Positions 27,543 through 36,060 of a DNA stretch of 64,000 nucleotides are shown one piece after another. Numbering within the stretch: the first letter of the stretch is position 1; each line of letters begins with the position of its first letter. Origin of the DNA: an uncultured Psychroserpens sp. (GTDB lineage Bacteria; Bacteroidota; Bacteroidia; Flavobacteriales; Flavobacteriaceae); assembly GCF_947500255.1 (NCBI RefSeq), contig NZ_CANMRL010000001.1, positions 744,001-808,000 on the forward strand, read 5' to 3'. Both the position numbers and the translations under genes were made by a program. The notes beneath the pieces were generated by a model, which worked only from the letters and a program-made list of their open reading frames with translations, was not told the DNA's origin and made no database searches.

Positions 27543-29096
27543 TTAGCGGATTATTTTTTTATCCATTTCATTTATTTTTTCAATTAAGAATTCATCTGTA
27601 GAGTCTATTTCCATCCCTCTTTCAAAAACCTCTTTTGCTAGCTCATAATTTTCATTTCTTCTGTAGGCCATTCCTAAATTAATATAAGTATCTAATGAAT
27701 CTTGAAACAATTCATTATTCATTTTAAAGAGTGAAATCGCTTCTTTCATTCTCCATATTTGATATTGAGAAGCTCCAAAGTCACTTAATTCATTGTATAT
27801 AACTTCTTTGTAAGTTTTATTTTTGGAACTAGCACTCAATCTGGATTTAAGCTTTTTTAAATCCTTATCACTTAAAAATTTATTTATGTAATTGGAAACT
27901 ATTGACTCTTCTTTTATATTCACTTTATATGACGGCCAATTATAAACATAAGAAGCCGCTCTCATAATTTCTGGGATTAAATACCACGCGTTGTCAGAAT
28001 TTGCCATAATAACAATTCCTTGCTTAGTTTGCGGTATATAATACATCATTGTTCTATAACCCATATTTCCACCCGGATGGTAAATAGCAGTATACTCATC
28101 ATTAATATCTAAAAAGAGCCCCAATCCAAAAGCCTTATTAGTGGTTTGTTTGGTTTGCATTTCTTTTGCTTGTTCTTGAGATAAACTGATTGCTGTGGGC
28201 TTAAATCTAGATTTATTTAGAGTAATGATAAATTTTGCCAAATCTTTTGGTGTTGTCCATAATCCGCCTCCTGCACCATTTGAAGCCAAATTAAACCAAC
28301 CACCTTCTAACATTTCATTTCCTTTATGATATTCTTTGGAGACCTTTAAGTAATACTTACTTTCTAATTGAGTTTGCCAGACCGTATTGGTTAATTTTAA
28401 AGGCTTTATGAGTTTCTCTGTGACGACATCCACAAAAGGTTTGCCTGTTATATCTTCAATAATAAGTTGTATGACTTGATAACCACCTCCAGAATACTCC
28501 CATTTAGTTTGTGGTTTCCTTTTAGATACTACTTTACTAGAATTTGCAGGTGGTTTACCATTTAAAATTTGATAAATATTTGGCAAAGAGTCTGTTTTCT
28601 TGTATCCATCAAAACCATGAGTGGACAATCCTGAAGTATGACTAAGTAACATTCTTAGTGTTATAATTTCATTTTTATTGTATTCATTTTCAGGAATCCT
28701 CCATGTTTTTAAATATTGATTTATATCTGTGTCTAAGTCTAGTAACCCTTCATTAACTAGTTGCATTACCAATGTAGCTGTTAATGATTTGCCTGTAGAG
28801 GCAGACTGAAACATGGTATTAACATTCCCTCTGAATTTTAAATTTAAATCTCTATAACCATAAAAATTAGATTGAATAATATCACCATTTTCGATAATAG
28901 ATAGACTTAAACCAGGAACTTTGTAATAATTCATTCTAGCTTCAAGGCTCATAAATGATAAACTATCAAATGAATTTGAATACTTTGACAATAAACTATT
29001 TTCAATTGTTCTTTCTACTAGTTTTTCTGGCTCGCTGTTTTTACATGATAAAATCACTATCAATAAACTTACAATACAAACTATTTTTTTATTCAT
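27543..29096 (-). CDS. Serine hydrolase (class-C beta-lactamase-like) with TPR tail, lipoprotein
   Basis: This is a 517-residue lipoprotein (lipobox VILSC, Cys18). The catalytic domain has S100-T-G-K103, the YSGGGY motif in place of YxN, and HPGGNMGYR as the third motif. Residues 430-510 contain TPR-like helices (LDTYINLGMAYRRNENYELA). It lies in the middle of a compact minus-strand operon (32682 to 27283) with gaps of a few bases. A peptidase, esterase or D-stereospecific hydrolase activity at the membrane is plausible. Confidence 0.87.
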   Translation of the reverse strand: MNKKIVCIVSLLIVILSCKNSEPEKLVERTIENSLLSKYSNSFDSLSFMSLEARMNYYKVPGLSLSIIENGDIIQSNFYGYRDLNLKFRGNVNTMFQSASTGKSLTATLVMQLVNEGLLDLDTDINQYLKTWRIPENEYNKNEIITLRMLLSHTSGLSTHGFDGYKKTDSLPNIYQILNGKPPANSSKVVSKRKPQTKWEYSGGGYQVIQLIIEDITGKPFVDVVTEKLIKPLKLTNTVWQTQLESKYYLKVSKEYHKGNEMLEGGWFNLASNGAGGGLWTTPKDLAKFIITLNKSRFKPTAISLSQEQAKEMQTKQTTNKAFGLGLFLDINDEYTAIYHPGGNMGYRTMMYYIPQTKQGIVIMANSDNAWYLIPEIMRAASYVYNWPSYKVNIKEESIVSNYINKFLSDKDLKKLKSRLSASSKNKTYKEVIYNELSDFGASQYQIWRMKEAISLFKMNNELFQDSLDTYINLGMAYRRNENYELAKEVFERGMEIDSTDEFLIEKINEMDKKIIR

Positions 29097-29099
29097 CTT

Positions 29100-29678
29100 T
29101 TAAATCATTATGTTAAGAGAAAGACCTGCGCCTAATTGAGTTAACTTAGACTTAGTTAGGGGTAAGTAAGCCATTAACTCAAGGCCCCAAGATTTTCCTA
29201 ACCTATACCCTATTCCTATTTGAGATTGTATTGTAAATTCAGTTTTACTAAATTCGTATGTGTTGTTAATTTCCAAATTAGAATCATTTAATGTTGCTTT
29301 TTGGTGAAAATTACTTGGCCCAAATTTTATACTTGATAACATAGACAATCGTTTATTAAAAAATAAAAAACGATGTCCTACATTAGCTTGTATATATTGC
29401 CAATAACTCGTTCTAGATTGAACAATCTGTGAATTATCATTACCAATAATAGACACGCCATATTGCATAGATATTCCAACATGTCCTTTACCAAAACCCC
29501 AATGATAGATATCTCTATTAACTTCTATTTCAATACTTGTAATAATATCATCGGCAATCCTATTAATATTAGTCCTAAGCAATAATTCATCTATTAATTG
29601 CCTTTCATTTTGTGCACTTACTATGGTTAATGAAACCATTGATATAAATAATAAAAAGCATAATTTCAAACTACTCAT
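29100..29678 (-). CDS. Outer-membrane beta-barrel-like protein
   Basis: This is a 192-residue secreted protein with a signal peptide (ending IVSAQ). The remaining sequence alternates polar and hydrophobic residues with aromatic-rich strand ends (for example YWQYIQANVGHRFLFF and FTIQSQIGIGYRLGKSWGLE) and finishes on a hydrophobic strand (LGAGLSLNIMI), as in small outer-membrane barrels. The overlap of eight bases with the esterase gene places it in the same operon. The ligand or substrate is unknown. Confidence 0.65.
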   Translation of the reverse strand: MSSLKLCFLLFISMVSLTIVSAQNERQLIDELLLRTNINRIADDIITSIEIEVNRDIYHWGFGKGHVGISMQYGVSIIGNDNSQIVQSRTSYWQYIQANVGHRFLFFNKRLSMLSSIKFGPSNFHQKATLNDSNLEINNTYEFSKTEFTIQSQIGIGYRLGKSWGLELMAYLPLTKSKLTQLGAGLSLNIMI

Positions 29679-30483
29679 TTTGATAGATATAGGTTAATAC
29701 TTCTGGGTTATTTCTAACATCACTATGATTTGCATTGGGAAGGATTCGAAATTTAGATGTTAAACCTAAATAATTTCTACTCAATAGTTGTGTCTTAAAA
29801 GTTTCAAAATATAGTTTTTGAATTACTTGTTCTAACTCGCCAACACTCACATATATTTTTGTATCTAAACTAGTATTAGCTTCTGAAAATTCTTGCTCTT
29901 CACTAAGCATTAAACCATTATCCCACCATAAGCTAGGGCTTTCAATAATATAATTCTTAAAAACATTAGGGTTTTGGTTGTGTTTCAATAGAGCTGTTGT
30001 TGCAAATAAACCGCCTAGAGAATGTCCTTTTAAAGTATTACCAAAATTAGAGTCTACTCTATAATTTGAATTTATATAAGGAATGAGTTCTGTTTTTAAA
30101 AAATCGTAAAAAGCATCTGCACCTCCACTATCATGAAAATCTTCTTGATATGTCGGAGTAAAATCTCTTTCTCGTTTATTGTTTCCTAAGTAATCAATTC
30201 CAACTATAATAAACTCTTCAATACTTGATAAAGATTCTGCATTTTCTATTGTAAGTTCAACGGTAAAATCTCCATCGAGCTGATACAGTACTGGAAAATC
30301 ATTAGAACTATTCTCATAACTTGGTGGCAAGTAAACATATAACACATAATCTTCATTTACAATATTGGAATGAATATTAATAATGTCTACTTTATCTGTA
30401 GTGACACTATCATCCGCTTTAGAGCAACTAATGAAAATTAATAAAAAGAAGAGCTTGGTAAATATGATGAATCTAAACTTCAT
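29671..30483 (-). CDS. Esterase-like alpha/beta hydrolase, lipoprotein (PF00756-type)
   Basis: The 270-residue lipoprotein (lipobox LIFISC, Cys20) has YVLYVYLPPSYENSSNDFPVLYQLDGD, as in the putative-esterase family. It has the nucleophile elbow GHSLGGLF, a catalytic Asp region in KIYVSVGELE and a His in PNANHSDV. This family includes siderophore esterases (IroE/Fes) and carbohydrate feruloyl/acetyl esterases, and the exact substrate cannot be chosen. It lies in the operon with the GLPGLI and serine hydrolase genes. Confidence 0.85.
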   Translation of the reverse strand: MKFRFIIFTKLFFLLIFISCSKADDSVTTDKVDIINIHSNIVNEDYVLYVYLPPSYENSSNDFPVLYQLDGDFTVELTIENAESLSSIEEFIIVGIDYLGNNKRERDFTPTYQEDFHDSGGADAFYDFLKTELIPYINSNYRVDSNFGNTLKGHSLGGLFATTALLKHNQNPNVFKNYIIESPSLWWDNGLMLSEEQEFSEANTSLDTKIYVSVGELEQVIQKLYFETFKTQLLSRNYLGLTSKFRILPNANHSDVRNNPEVLTYIYQNE

Positions 30484-30491
30484 AACAAAAA

Positions 30492-31190
30492 TTATTTATT
30501 GTTATCAAAAACTTTTTTGAATACTTTTTGACTTATAGATGCACCTTCTTTTGGTGAAACTATTTCGACCTCATCATCAAATTCTAGAGATTTCAATTTA
30601 TAATTAAAGTCATTTGTTGTTAACTCAACAATAGTTCCATTTAATCCAAAATATTTGCTAGGAAAAACAATCGTTTTGTTCTCGACAAACCAAGCTATAA
30701 CTTTAGTGTCCTTTAAAAAATATTCGTTAGCTTTTAATGTTGCAGTCGCTTTTTTGCATTTATAACCATCAATCTCTTTTTCAACGTTATGAATTTTCCA
30801 TTCTATTTTAGGCAAATCATCCTCAATCAAATATAACTTTGATCCATTAAAAAGCTTTTTATGAATAAAGTTTTTAGATTTTAAATTAGAGAATAATGTA
30901 TCAGATCCCGTTACTTCTAAATCTGCAAAATTGATATTAATTCTTGTGTTTTTAGACACTATTGGCTTTTCTCTTTTAAATGAAATTATATTATTGCTAA
31001 ACAGGACTTCATAATCTGCATTAGACATTTCGTAAATTAACTCATCCATCTCTTTACTAATAAACATACCACCTGCTGAGACTTCAGTATCACGTTTTAC
31101 ATGATAAACTGCTTTTCCTGATTTGTTTTGAGCTCCTATATTTAAAATAAAAAAGCTGATTAAGAGAGTGGAACAAAATTTTGATTTCAT
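30492..31190 (-). CDS. GLPGLI family protein
   Basis: The 232-residue product has a signal peptide (ending NIGAQ). The body contains the family features: GKAVYHVKRD near the start, the central IEWKIHNVEKEIDGYKCKKATATL and the region TKVIAWFVENKTIVFPSKYFG. GLPGLI proteins are secreted, are found only in Bacteroidota and have no proven biochemical role. They often sit next to TonB-type or hydrolase genes, as here. It is separated from the upstream serine hydrolase by one base. Confidence 0.85.
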   Translation of the reverse strand: MKSKFCSTLLISFFILNIGAQNKSGKAVYHVKRDTEVSAGGMFISKEMDELIYEMSNADYEVLFSNNIISFKREKPIVSKNTRININFADLEVTGSDTLFSNLKSKNFIHKKLFNGSKLYLIEDDLPKIEWKIHNVEKEIDGYKCKKATATLKANEYFLKDTKVIAWFVENKTIVFPSKYFGLNGTIVELTTNDFNYKLKSLEFDDEVEIVSPKEGASISQKVFKKVFDNNK

Positions 31191-31191
31191 A

Positions 31192-32682
31192 TTATTTTTG
31201 TTTTTTAAATATTTCTCCTCCGTAAGAAATAGATATAGCTTCGTTGTTTTCTATAATAAATTTTATGACTGTTCCCGAATTAGGAATTAGTTCTACACGC
31301 ATTGTATCTAACTGAGGGAAAGGGGTGCATACAGCTTTTAGATTTCCAATTTCTATATAATTTTTATCTTCATTAAAAGTTACAATGGCAGTGCCAAATT
31401 TCTCATTATAATAATGACCTATATAATTTTGTTTTTCTAGTGAAAGTTCCCAACGTCTTGCTGCTTGTTTTTTTTCGTGTGCAACTTGAGATTTTTGTGC
31501 AGATTTCAACAACTTAGGAAGCTTTTTTTCTAAAGTTTTTTCATGCTTTTTCAAATTGGAGTCATTTCCTAGATACAAATCGTAAGTATAGTTCGCTATA
31601 AGGTTAGCAACTGGCAATCCGAATTCATGATTTATGAAAACTGCCACCCCTAAGTTCTGTTCTGGTAAAAAAGAAAGATGTGAATAATAACCAGAATAGC
31701 CTCCAAAATGATAAATGACATTATACTTATTGAAATTTCCTATTCGCCAACCTTTACCATAAGCTTTCCCATCAAATACTTTAATCCCATCATGTGCAGC
31801 AGAAATATGTTTTGCATAGGTGCTTTCAATTAATTCTTTTGAAACTAAAGTTTCATTATTATACATTCCTTTACTTAGGAAAAATGATAAAAACTTACCT
31901 ATATCATTAGCGTTACTTACTAAACCTCCAGCAGCATGCATAGTAGCATCAGATTTTTGCAAGTGTATTGTTTTTAATTGCTCAGGAAACACACTAATAT
32001 AAGGCTTAGCAACATTTTTTGCGCGAGATATATAAGCTGTTGTATTTTGCATATCTAAAGGTTTGAACACCTTCTCATGAAGTAAACCTTTCCAACTTAG
32101 CCCAAGTTCTTCCTTGATAAGAACATCAAACAGGTAATATCCAAAATTACTATACGCAAAGGCTTTTCCTTTTTCATTTTTAAAGGTTTCTTCTTCAATA
32201 AGTTTTAGTATAGTTTCATTGGTGTAGTCTCCAGAATATGCTAATAAAAAAGAAAGATAATGGTTATCAATACCGCTTTGGTGTGTAATTAAATCTAAAA
32301 CAGTTATATTTTTAAACAAGTCTGTATTAGAAAAATTCTTAAATGGTTTGTAACTCGTAATTTGTTCATTGAGATTTATTTTTCCTTCATTATCTAATAA
32401 TGCAGCTAATAACCCTACAAAGCTTTTGGTAGTAGAAGCGATATAAAAATTAGTATTACTATCACATTTAAAATTATTTTCAATATCATATTTCCCAAAG
32501 CCATTTGTATAAAGTGTTTCGTTATTATTAGATATGGCTATGCTTACACCAGGTATTACCGGAAAAGCTTCTAGAACTTCTTCAATAAAATTTGATAACC
32601 TTTCTTCTTTACTATCTTGTGCTATTAAGTTTTTGGACAGCACAATTAGTACGACAATTATAAATAAAGTTCTTTTTTTCAT
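31192..32682 (-). CDS. Secreted class-C beta-lactamase-like serine hydrolase
   Basis: I start at ATG 32682, the beginning of a signal peptide (MKKRTLFIIVVLIVLSKNLI). The 496-residue protein has S83-T-T-K86, YSNFGY and HFGGYSGYY as the three active-site motifs, and a C-terminal beta-rich domain of about 100 residues (IGHYYNEKFGTAIVTFNEDK) similar to the lipocalin-like tails found on such enzymes. It heads the minus-strand operon down to 27283. A degenerate copy of the 16-bp motif lies 97 bases upstream (32779-32794). Confidence 0.87.
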   Translation of the reverse strand: MKKRTLFIIVVLIVLSKNLIAQDSKEERLSNFIEEVLEAFPVIPGVSIAISNNNETLYTNGFGKYDIENNFKCDSNTNFYIASTTKSFVGLLAALLDNEGKINLNEQITSYKPFKNFSNTDLFKNITVLDLITHQSGIDNHYLSFLLAYSGDYTNETILKLIEEETFKNEKGKAFAYSNFGYYLFDVLIKEELGLSWKGLLHEKVFKPLDMQNTTAYISRAKNVAKPYISVFPEQLKTIHLQKSDATMHAAGGLVSNANDIGKFLSFFLSKGMYNNETLVSKELIESTYAKHISAAHDGIKVFDGKAYGKGWRIGNFNKYNVIYHFGGYSGYYSHLSFLPEQNLGVAVFINHEFGLPVANLIANYTYDLYLGNDSNLKKHEKTLEKKLPKLLKSAQKSQVAHEKKQAARRWELSLEKQNYIGHYYNEKFGTAIVTFNEDKNYIEIGNLKAVCTPFPQLDTMRVELIPNSGTVIKFIIENNEAISISYGGEIFKKQK

Positions 32683-32778
32683 CTTTTTCTGAATTTTAAG
32701 TTTCTGAAACAAAACTATTAATGAAAAAAACTTCTTTTCTATGAAATGTATTAAAGTGCATAATTTATGTAACGAACC

Positions 32779-32794
32779 GTAGTCAAAGTCTATT
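32779..32794 (-). promoter_or_regulatory. Degenerate copy of 16-bp regulon motif
   Basis: The minus strand reads AATAGACTTTGACTAC, which matches the AAGCAACTTTAACCAC variant at 11 of 16 positions. It overlaps the stop codon of the SnoaL-like gene and precedes the serine hydrolase operon. On its own it is weak evidence. Confidence 0.35.
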
Positions 32795-33296
32795 TATGTA
32801 TTAAACTCTCAGGTATTTTATTATTTGTAGACTCATCTTCCCAAAGTAAACTGGTAATCCACCAGCGCCCTTTTTCTTTTATAAGTTGAATGCAATTGAT
32901 TCCTCTAGCTTCAATTTTACCATCTTTTGAAAACTTATATTGAAAAGCACTATATGCCATTGCCACACCTCCAAACCCCATTACTCTTCTTCCAATTTCT
33001 TCTTCATAAAAATCGCTTTTCTTTAAAAAAGCATCATTATTTAAAATATATTGGTCTACTGTAAAACCATAAAAAGTTCTTTTATCATCTTGCCCCAAAA
33101 TAGTGGCTCCCATCTTGGCAGACTCATGAAAAAGTGATTTGAAACTTTCCCAATCACGTTCTCCCGCTTCACCGGAGAGAATATCATATGTGGCGTTTAT
33201 GACCTCATCTATAGATTCAGTATTATATGTTGTTTGAGAATATGAATTAATTTGACTTGTTAGAATTAATGAAAATGTGATGAGAATTTTTTTCAT
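32790..33296 (-). CDS. SnoaL/NTF2-like secreted protein
   Basis: The 168-residue product has a signal peptide (ending NSYSQ). The mature part is a cone-shaped NTF2-like fold: DVINATYDILSGEAGERDWE, FKSLFHESAKM, then RVMGFGGVAMAYSAFQYKF and GRWWITSLLWEDE. Members are small ligand-binding or catalytic domains with varied roles. The motif at 33395 lies 98 bases upstream in the same orientation. The operon downstream begins with a serine hydrolase. Confidence 0.82.
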   Translation of the reverse strand: MKKILITFSLILTSQINSYSQTTYNTESIDEVINATYDILSGEAGERDWESFKSLFHESAKMGATILGQDDKRTFYGFTVDQYILNNDAFLKKSDFYEEEIGRRVMGFGGVAMAYSAFQYKFSKDGKIEARGINCIQLIKEKGRWWITSLLWEDESTNNKIPESLIHK

Positions 33297-33394
33297 GGTC
33301 TATGTTAAAGTTTTTATAATATATGTTACGAATTGTACTTTTTAGCGTTAAATAATATTAGATAGCTAAAATCATTGTATTGCATATAAATTAT

Positions 33395-33410
33395 GTGGTC
33401 ATTATTGCTT
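33395..33410 (-). promoter_or_regulatory. 16-bp regulon motif, AAGCAATAATGACCAC
   Basis: The motif reads on the minus strand toward the SnoaL-like gene. On the plus strand it lies eight bases before the ATG of the AraC gene at 33419. It could serve both divergent transcripts and allow autoregulation. Confidence 0.75.
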
Positions 33411-33418
33411 TTTTATTT

Positions 33419-34324
33419 ATGAAAACACTCAAAATACATACATATAAAGGAGAAAAGGTTAGAAATGATAAAGAAATTAAGTCTTCTAATAGTATTGTGT
33501 ATTCTGAATTAAATACTTTTGAAACACAGTTGTATTCTGGTCATTATGGAATAAAATTACCTTTAGAAGGCAGTGAAAACTATGTCATAAATGGTAAAAA
33601 GTTTCATGTAAAAGAAGGACATTATCTATTAACAAATCCTGGTCTTAAAACTGAAGTTTCAGTTAACTCAAATAAACTTGTAAAAGGTATATGTATCGGA
33701 TTTACTGAAGATTTCTTAAAAAACCTATATACAAATATGAATTCTGATTTTAAAAGCGCTTTAGAATTAAAAGAAGATTCATCAGATTTCATGTTAGTGA
33801 GTCACAACTATGCTATTAAAAATAGTCTTCTTTCTTGTTTTCTTGGAACCTTAAAATCAAAATTAACGACTAATCATTTAACTCAGGATTATAATGAAGA
33901 ACTTTTTTTCTTAGATCTTGGCGAAATGCTTATCAATGATCAACTAGAACTTAGATCAAAAATTAATAATTTAAATCAATCCAAATTTTCTACTCAAGAA
34001 GAAATCTATCGAAGAATCGATTTAATGAATCAATATATTCATGATAATTATAACAATAATATTTCTTTAGAAGAATTAGCAAAAATCGCTTGTTTATCTA
34101 AGTATCATGCCGTTAGATGTTATCAAAAAATAGAAGGTATTTCTCCTTATAAAAAAATCATAAATCTTAGACTTAGTAAAGCTGAGGAGCTTTTGTTAAA
34201 GGGTTACAGTATTAACGAAATTTCGGATTCCTGCGGATTTGCAGATTATAGAGCTTTTTCAAAATTATTTAAAAAGGTTTATCATACAACACCTTCTCAA
34301 TACAGACAAATCATTGAGCAATAA
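33419..34324 (+). CDS. AraC family regulator (paralog 1)
   Basis: I start at ATG 33419, since the longer frame runs through the 16-bp motif. The 301-residue protein has a cupin-like N-terminal sensor half (residues 20-160) and a C-terminal AraC domain: ISLEELAKIACLSKYHAVRC (first helix-turn-helix) and INEISDSCGFADYRAFSKLF (second). It is closely related over its whole length to the AraC protein at 35033, and the two recognition helices differ at only a few residues. The two are likely to bind the same DNA site. The most probable site is the 16-bp motif beside both genes and the downstream units. Confidence 0.92.
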   Translation: MKTLKIHTYKGEKVRNDKEIKSSNSIVYSELNTFETQLYSGHYGIKLPLEGSENYVINGKKFHVKEGHYLLTNPGLKTEVSVNSNKLVKGICIGFTEDFLKNLYTNMNSDFKSALELKEDSSDFMLVSHNYAIKNSLLSCFLGTLKSKLTTNHLTQDYNEELFFLDLGEMLINDQLELRSKINNLNQSKFSTQEEIYRRIDLMNQYIHDNYNNNISLEELAKIACLSKYHAVRCYQKIEGISPYKKIINLRLSKAEELLLKGYSINEISDSCGFADYRAFSKLFKKVYHTTPSQYRQIIEQ

Positions 34325-34331
34325 TTACCAC
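34317..34331 (+). promoter_or_regulatory. 16-bp regulon motif, (A)AGCAATAATTACCAC
   Basis: The copy overlaps the stop of the AraC paralog 1 gene (TAA at 34322-34324) and lies 32 bases before the ATG at 34364. A TATACTTC segment about 15 bases downstream could be a weak -7 box. Confidence 0.7.
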
Positions 34332-34363
34332 GTATTTTTTTATGATATACTTCAATTTTGAGT

Positions 34364-34621
34364 ATGATAAAAAGAGTCACAGAAAAAGAGGTTATAGAAT
34401 TATCTGGAGATGCCATAGAATTTCCTGTAATCATAAAAAAGGAAAATGATAAAACTCAATCTGCTGTTTGCTTAAAAAAAATGCCTATTGGCTACCTTTT
34501 AGGCATTAGCAGTGAAATTAAAAATAAATTAGAACTATATTATTCCAATGATTGCAATGCGATTCATAATAAATGTAATGAGTGTATAGAACTAATGTTA
34601 AAAACAGGATTTCCTTTTTGA
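34364..34621 (+). CDS. Small Cys-containing protein of unknown function
   Basis: I start at ATG 34364 (MIKRVTEKEVIELSGDAIEF), giving 85 residues. A TTG two codons upstream is also possible. There is no signal peptide. The C-terminal half contains four Cys, three of them within YYSNDCNAIHNKCNECIELM, close enough to bind a metal or form a disulfide. The protein lies between the two AraC paralogs and behind a copy of the regulon motif, so it may be a regulatory or ligand-sensing partner. That is inference only. Confidence 0.6.
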   Translation: MIKRVTEKEVIELSGDAIEFPVIIKKENDKTQSAVCLKKMPIGYLLGISSEIKNKLELYYSNDCNAIHNKCNECIELMLKTGFPF

Positions 34622-35010
34622 TTTTTTAAAGAAATACATTTAAAAAACTGTCAAAAGAAATCCATCGATATTTTTGAGTGCTTCTAACATTTATAGTAAG
34701 GTTATGTGGGTTTTTATCTCTATGCTTGAAACATAATCTATAAACCATAGCTTAGCTCATTTCCCTTCTGTTTTTTTACACAATACATTAAGTAAATCAA
34801 CTTCTTTTCTTAATGCGCTTATAAAATTTGCGAGTTGGCCCCATTGTATACGTGAGTAAGTTATGCTTGACGATTTAATTCTTCTAACTTAAAAAATTGT
34901 TTAAAACACAAATTGTTTTATAAAGATGTGTTAAATTTTAATCGTTTTTTGTTACTGTTCAAATCTTTTATTTATTTATATCTAAATTCAGATAATTTAG
35001 TTGAATTAAT
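34622..35010. other. Intergenic region with probable gene remnant
   Basis: This gap of nearly 400 bases between the 85-residue ORF and AraC paralog 2 contains no intact gene. The minus strand carries one protein-like remnant (34757-34888). The rest is AT-rich sequence in which I see no clear terminator or RNA. Confidence 0.5.
34757..34888 (-). pseudogene. Possible decayed small gene
   Basis: A minus-strand frame without ATG, bounded by a TAA upstream and ending in TGA at 34757-34759, reads ITYSRIQWGQLANFISALRK, then EVDLLNVLCKKTEGK. The composition looks like a real helical protein and not random AT-rich translation. A copy of the 16-bp motif in the same orientation lies upstream at 35011-35026. 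It could be the 3' part of a gene whose start was lost. A chance open frame cannot be excluded. Confidence 0.3.
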
Positions 35011-35026
35011 ACGGTAATTATTGCTT
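35011..35026 (-). promoter_or_regulatory. 16-bp regulon motif, AAGCAATAATTACCGT
   Basis: The copy differs from consensus at the last two bases. On the plus strand it ends six bases before the ATG of AraC paralog 2, mirroring the arrangement at paralog 1. On the minus strand it faces the remnant at 34757-34888. Confidence 0.65.
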
Positions 35027-35032
35027 ATCAAA

Positions 35033-35944
35033 ATGAAAACATTGCAAATAAATGAGTTCAAAGGACAAGAAACTGTAAGAAAGAATAAAACGCTCCCTAA
35101 GAATATTATTTTTTATTCAAAAATTAACCTTTTTGAAGGTAAGTTGTCTTCGTCACGTTATTCAGTAAAAATACCAATAAATGGTATTGAAACCTATTAC
35201 ACCATTAATAAAAAGATTCAAATTGATAATCAAAGCTATCTTATTACTAACCCATATGTTGAATTAGAAGCTTTAGTAAAGAGTAAAACTCCAGTTGTAG
35301 GAATTTGTGTTGGTTTAACAGATAAGTTTTTAAATAACCTAGCAGTTTCAATTGGTCAAAAAATAAACCTATGTCTTGATAACCCTTTCATTAACAGCTC
35401 AAATAGTTTAGATTTCTTTACCCAAAAAAATAGAATTACAAATACAAGATTTAGTAATGTATTGCAAAGTATAAAGTATACTTTATTACATAATACAATT
35501 AGTGATGTTTATAACGAAGAATCATTTTATTTAAATTTTGGAGAGTTGTTGATAGAGAATGAACTTAATATTCATTCTAAGATCTCTCAATTACCACATT
35601 CAAAATTATCAACTAGAGAAGAGATTTATAGACGTGTTGATGCCATGAATCATTACATTCATGATAATTATACAGAACAGATAACTCTAGAAAATTTATC
35701 TCAAATGGCTTGTCTATCTAAATATCATTCATTGAGGTGTTATCAAAAAATAATGGGTACAACACCCTATAAAAAGATAATAGAACTTCGAGTTAAAAAA
35801 GCTAAAGAGTTGTTAAGCAAAGGGTACTGTATTAATTTGGCCTCTGACTTGTGCGGTTTCACAGACTATCGTGCTTTTTCTAAGGTTTTTAAAAAGTACT
35901 ATGGCCTTTTACCCTCTATCTACCAAAAACAGATAAAAATTTAG
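35033..35944 (+). CDS. AraC family regulator (paralog 2)
   Basis: I start at ATG 35033 (MKTLQINEFKGQE). The 303-residue protein has the same layout as the paralog at 33419. Its AraC domain reads ITLENLSQMACLSKYHSLRC and later INLASDLCGFTDYRAFSKVF, with CYQKI, PYKKII and DYRAFSK shared word for word. The shared recognition helices suggest overlapping targets, while divergence in the N-terminal half suggests different effector responses. The pair and the motif arrangement look like the regulatory core of the accessory region. Confidence 0.92.
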   Translation: MKTLQINEFKGQETVRKNKTLPKNIIFYSKINLFEGKLSSSRYSVKIPINGIETYYTINKKIQIDNQSYLITNPYVELEALVKSKTPVVGICVGLTDKFLNNLAVSIGQKINLCLDNPFINSSNSLDFFTQKNRITNTRFSNVLQSIKYTLLHNTISDVYNEESFYLNFGELLIENELNIHSKISQLPHSKLSTREEIYRRVDAMNHYIHDNYTEQITLENLSQMACLSKYHSLRCYQKIMGTTPYKKIIELRVKKAKELLSKGYCINLASDLCGFTDYRAFSKVFKKYYGLLPSIYQKQIKI

Positions 35945-35999
35945 TAGTCTAAATTTATAATACACATTAAAACATTACTTTTTTAAGTCTAATAGTTTT

Positions 36000-36015
36000 A
36001 AGCAATAAAGACCAC
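36000..36015 (+). promoter_or_regulatory. 16-bp regulon motif, AAGCAATAAAGACCAC
   Basis: It ends 45 bases before the ATG at 36061, in the gene's orientation. Confidence 0.7.
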
Positions 36016-36060
36016 ATAAATCATCAATTGTTTCTTCATTTTTCTGAAAATTGGGAAACA

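Noticed and set aside
27078-34621. Small ORFs as RiPP (lanthipeptide-like) precursors
   Set aside because: No radical SAM, LanB/LanC or peptidase-transporter gene is present, and the ORFs lack a typical leader and core.
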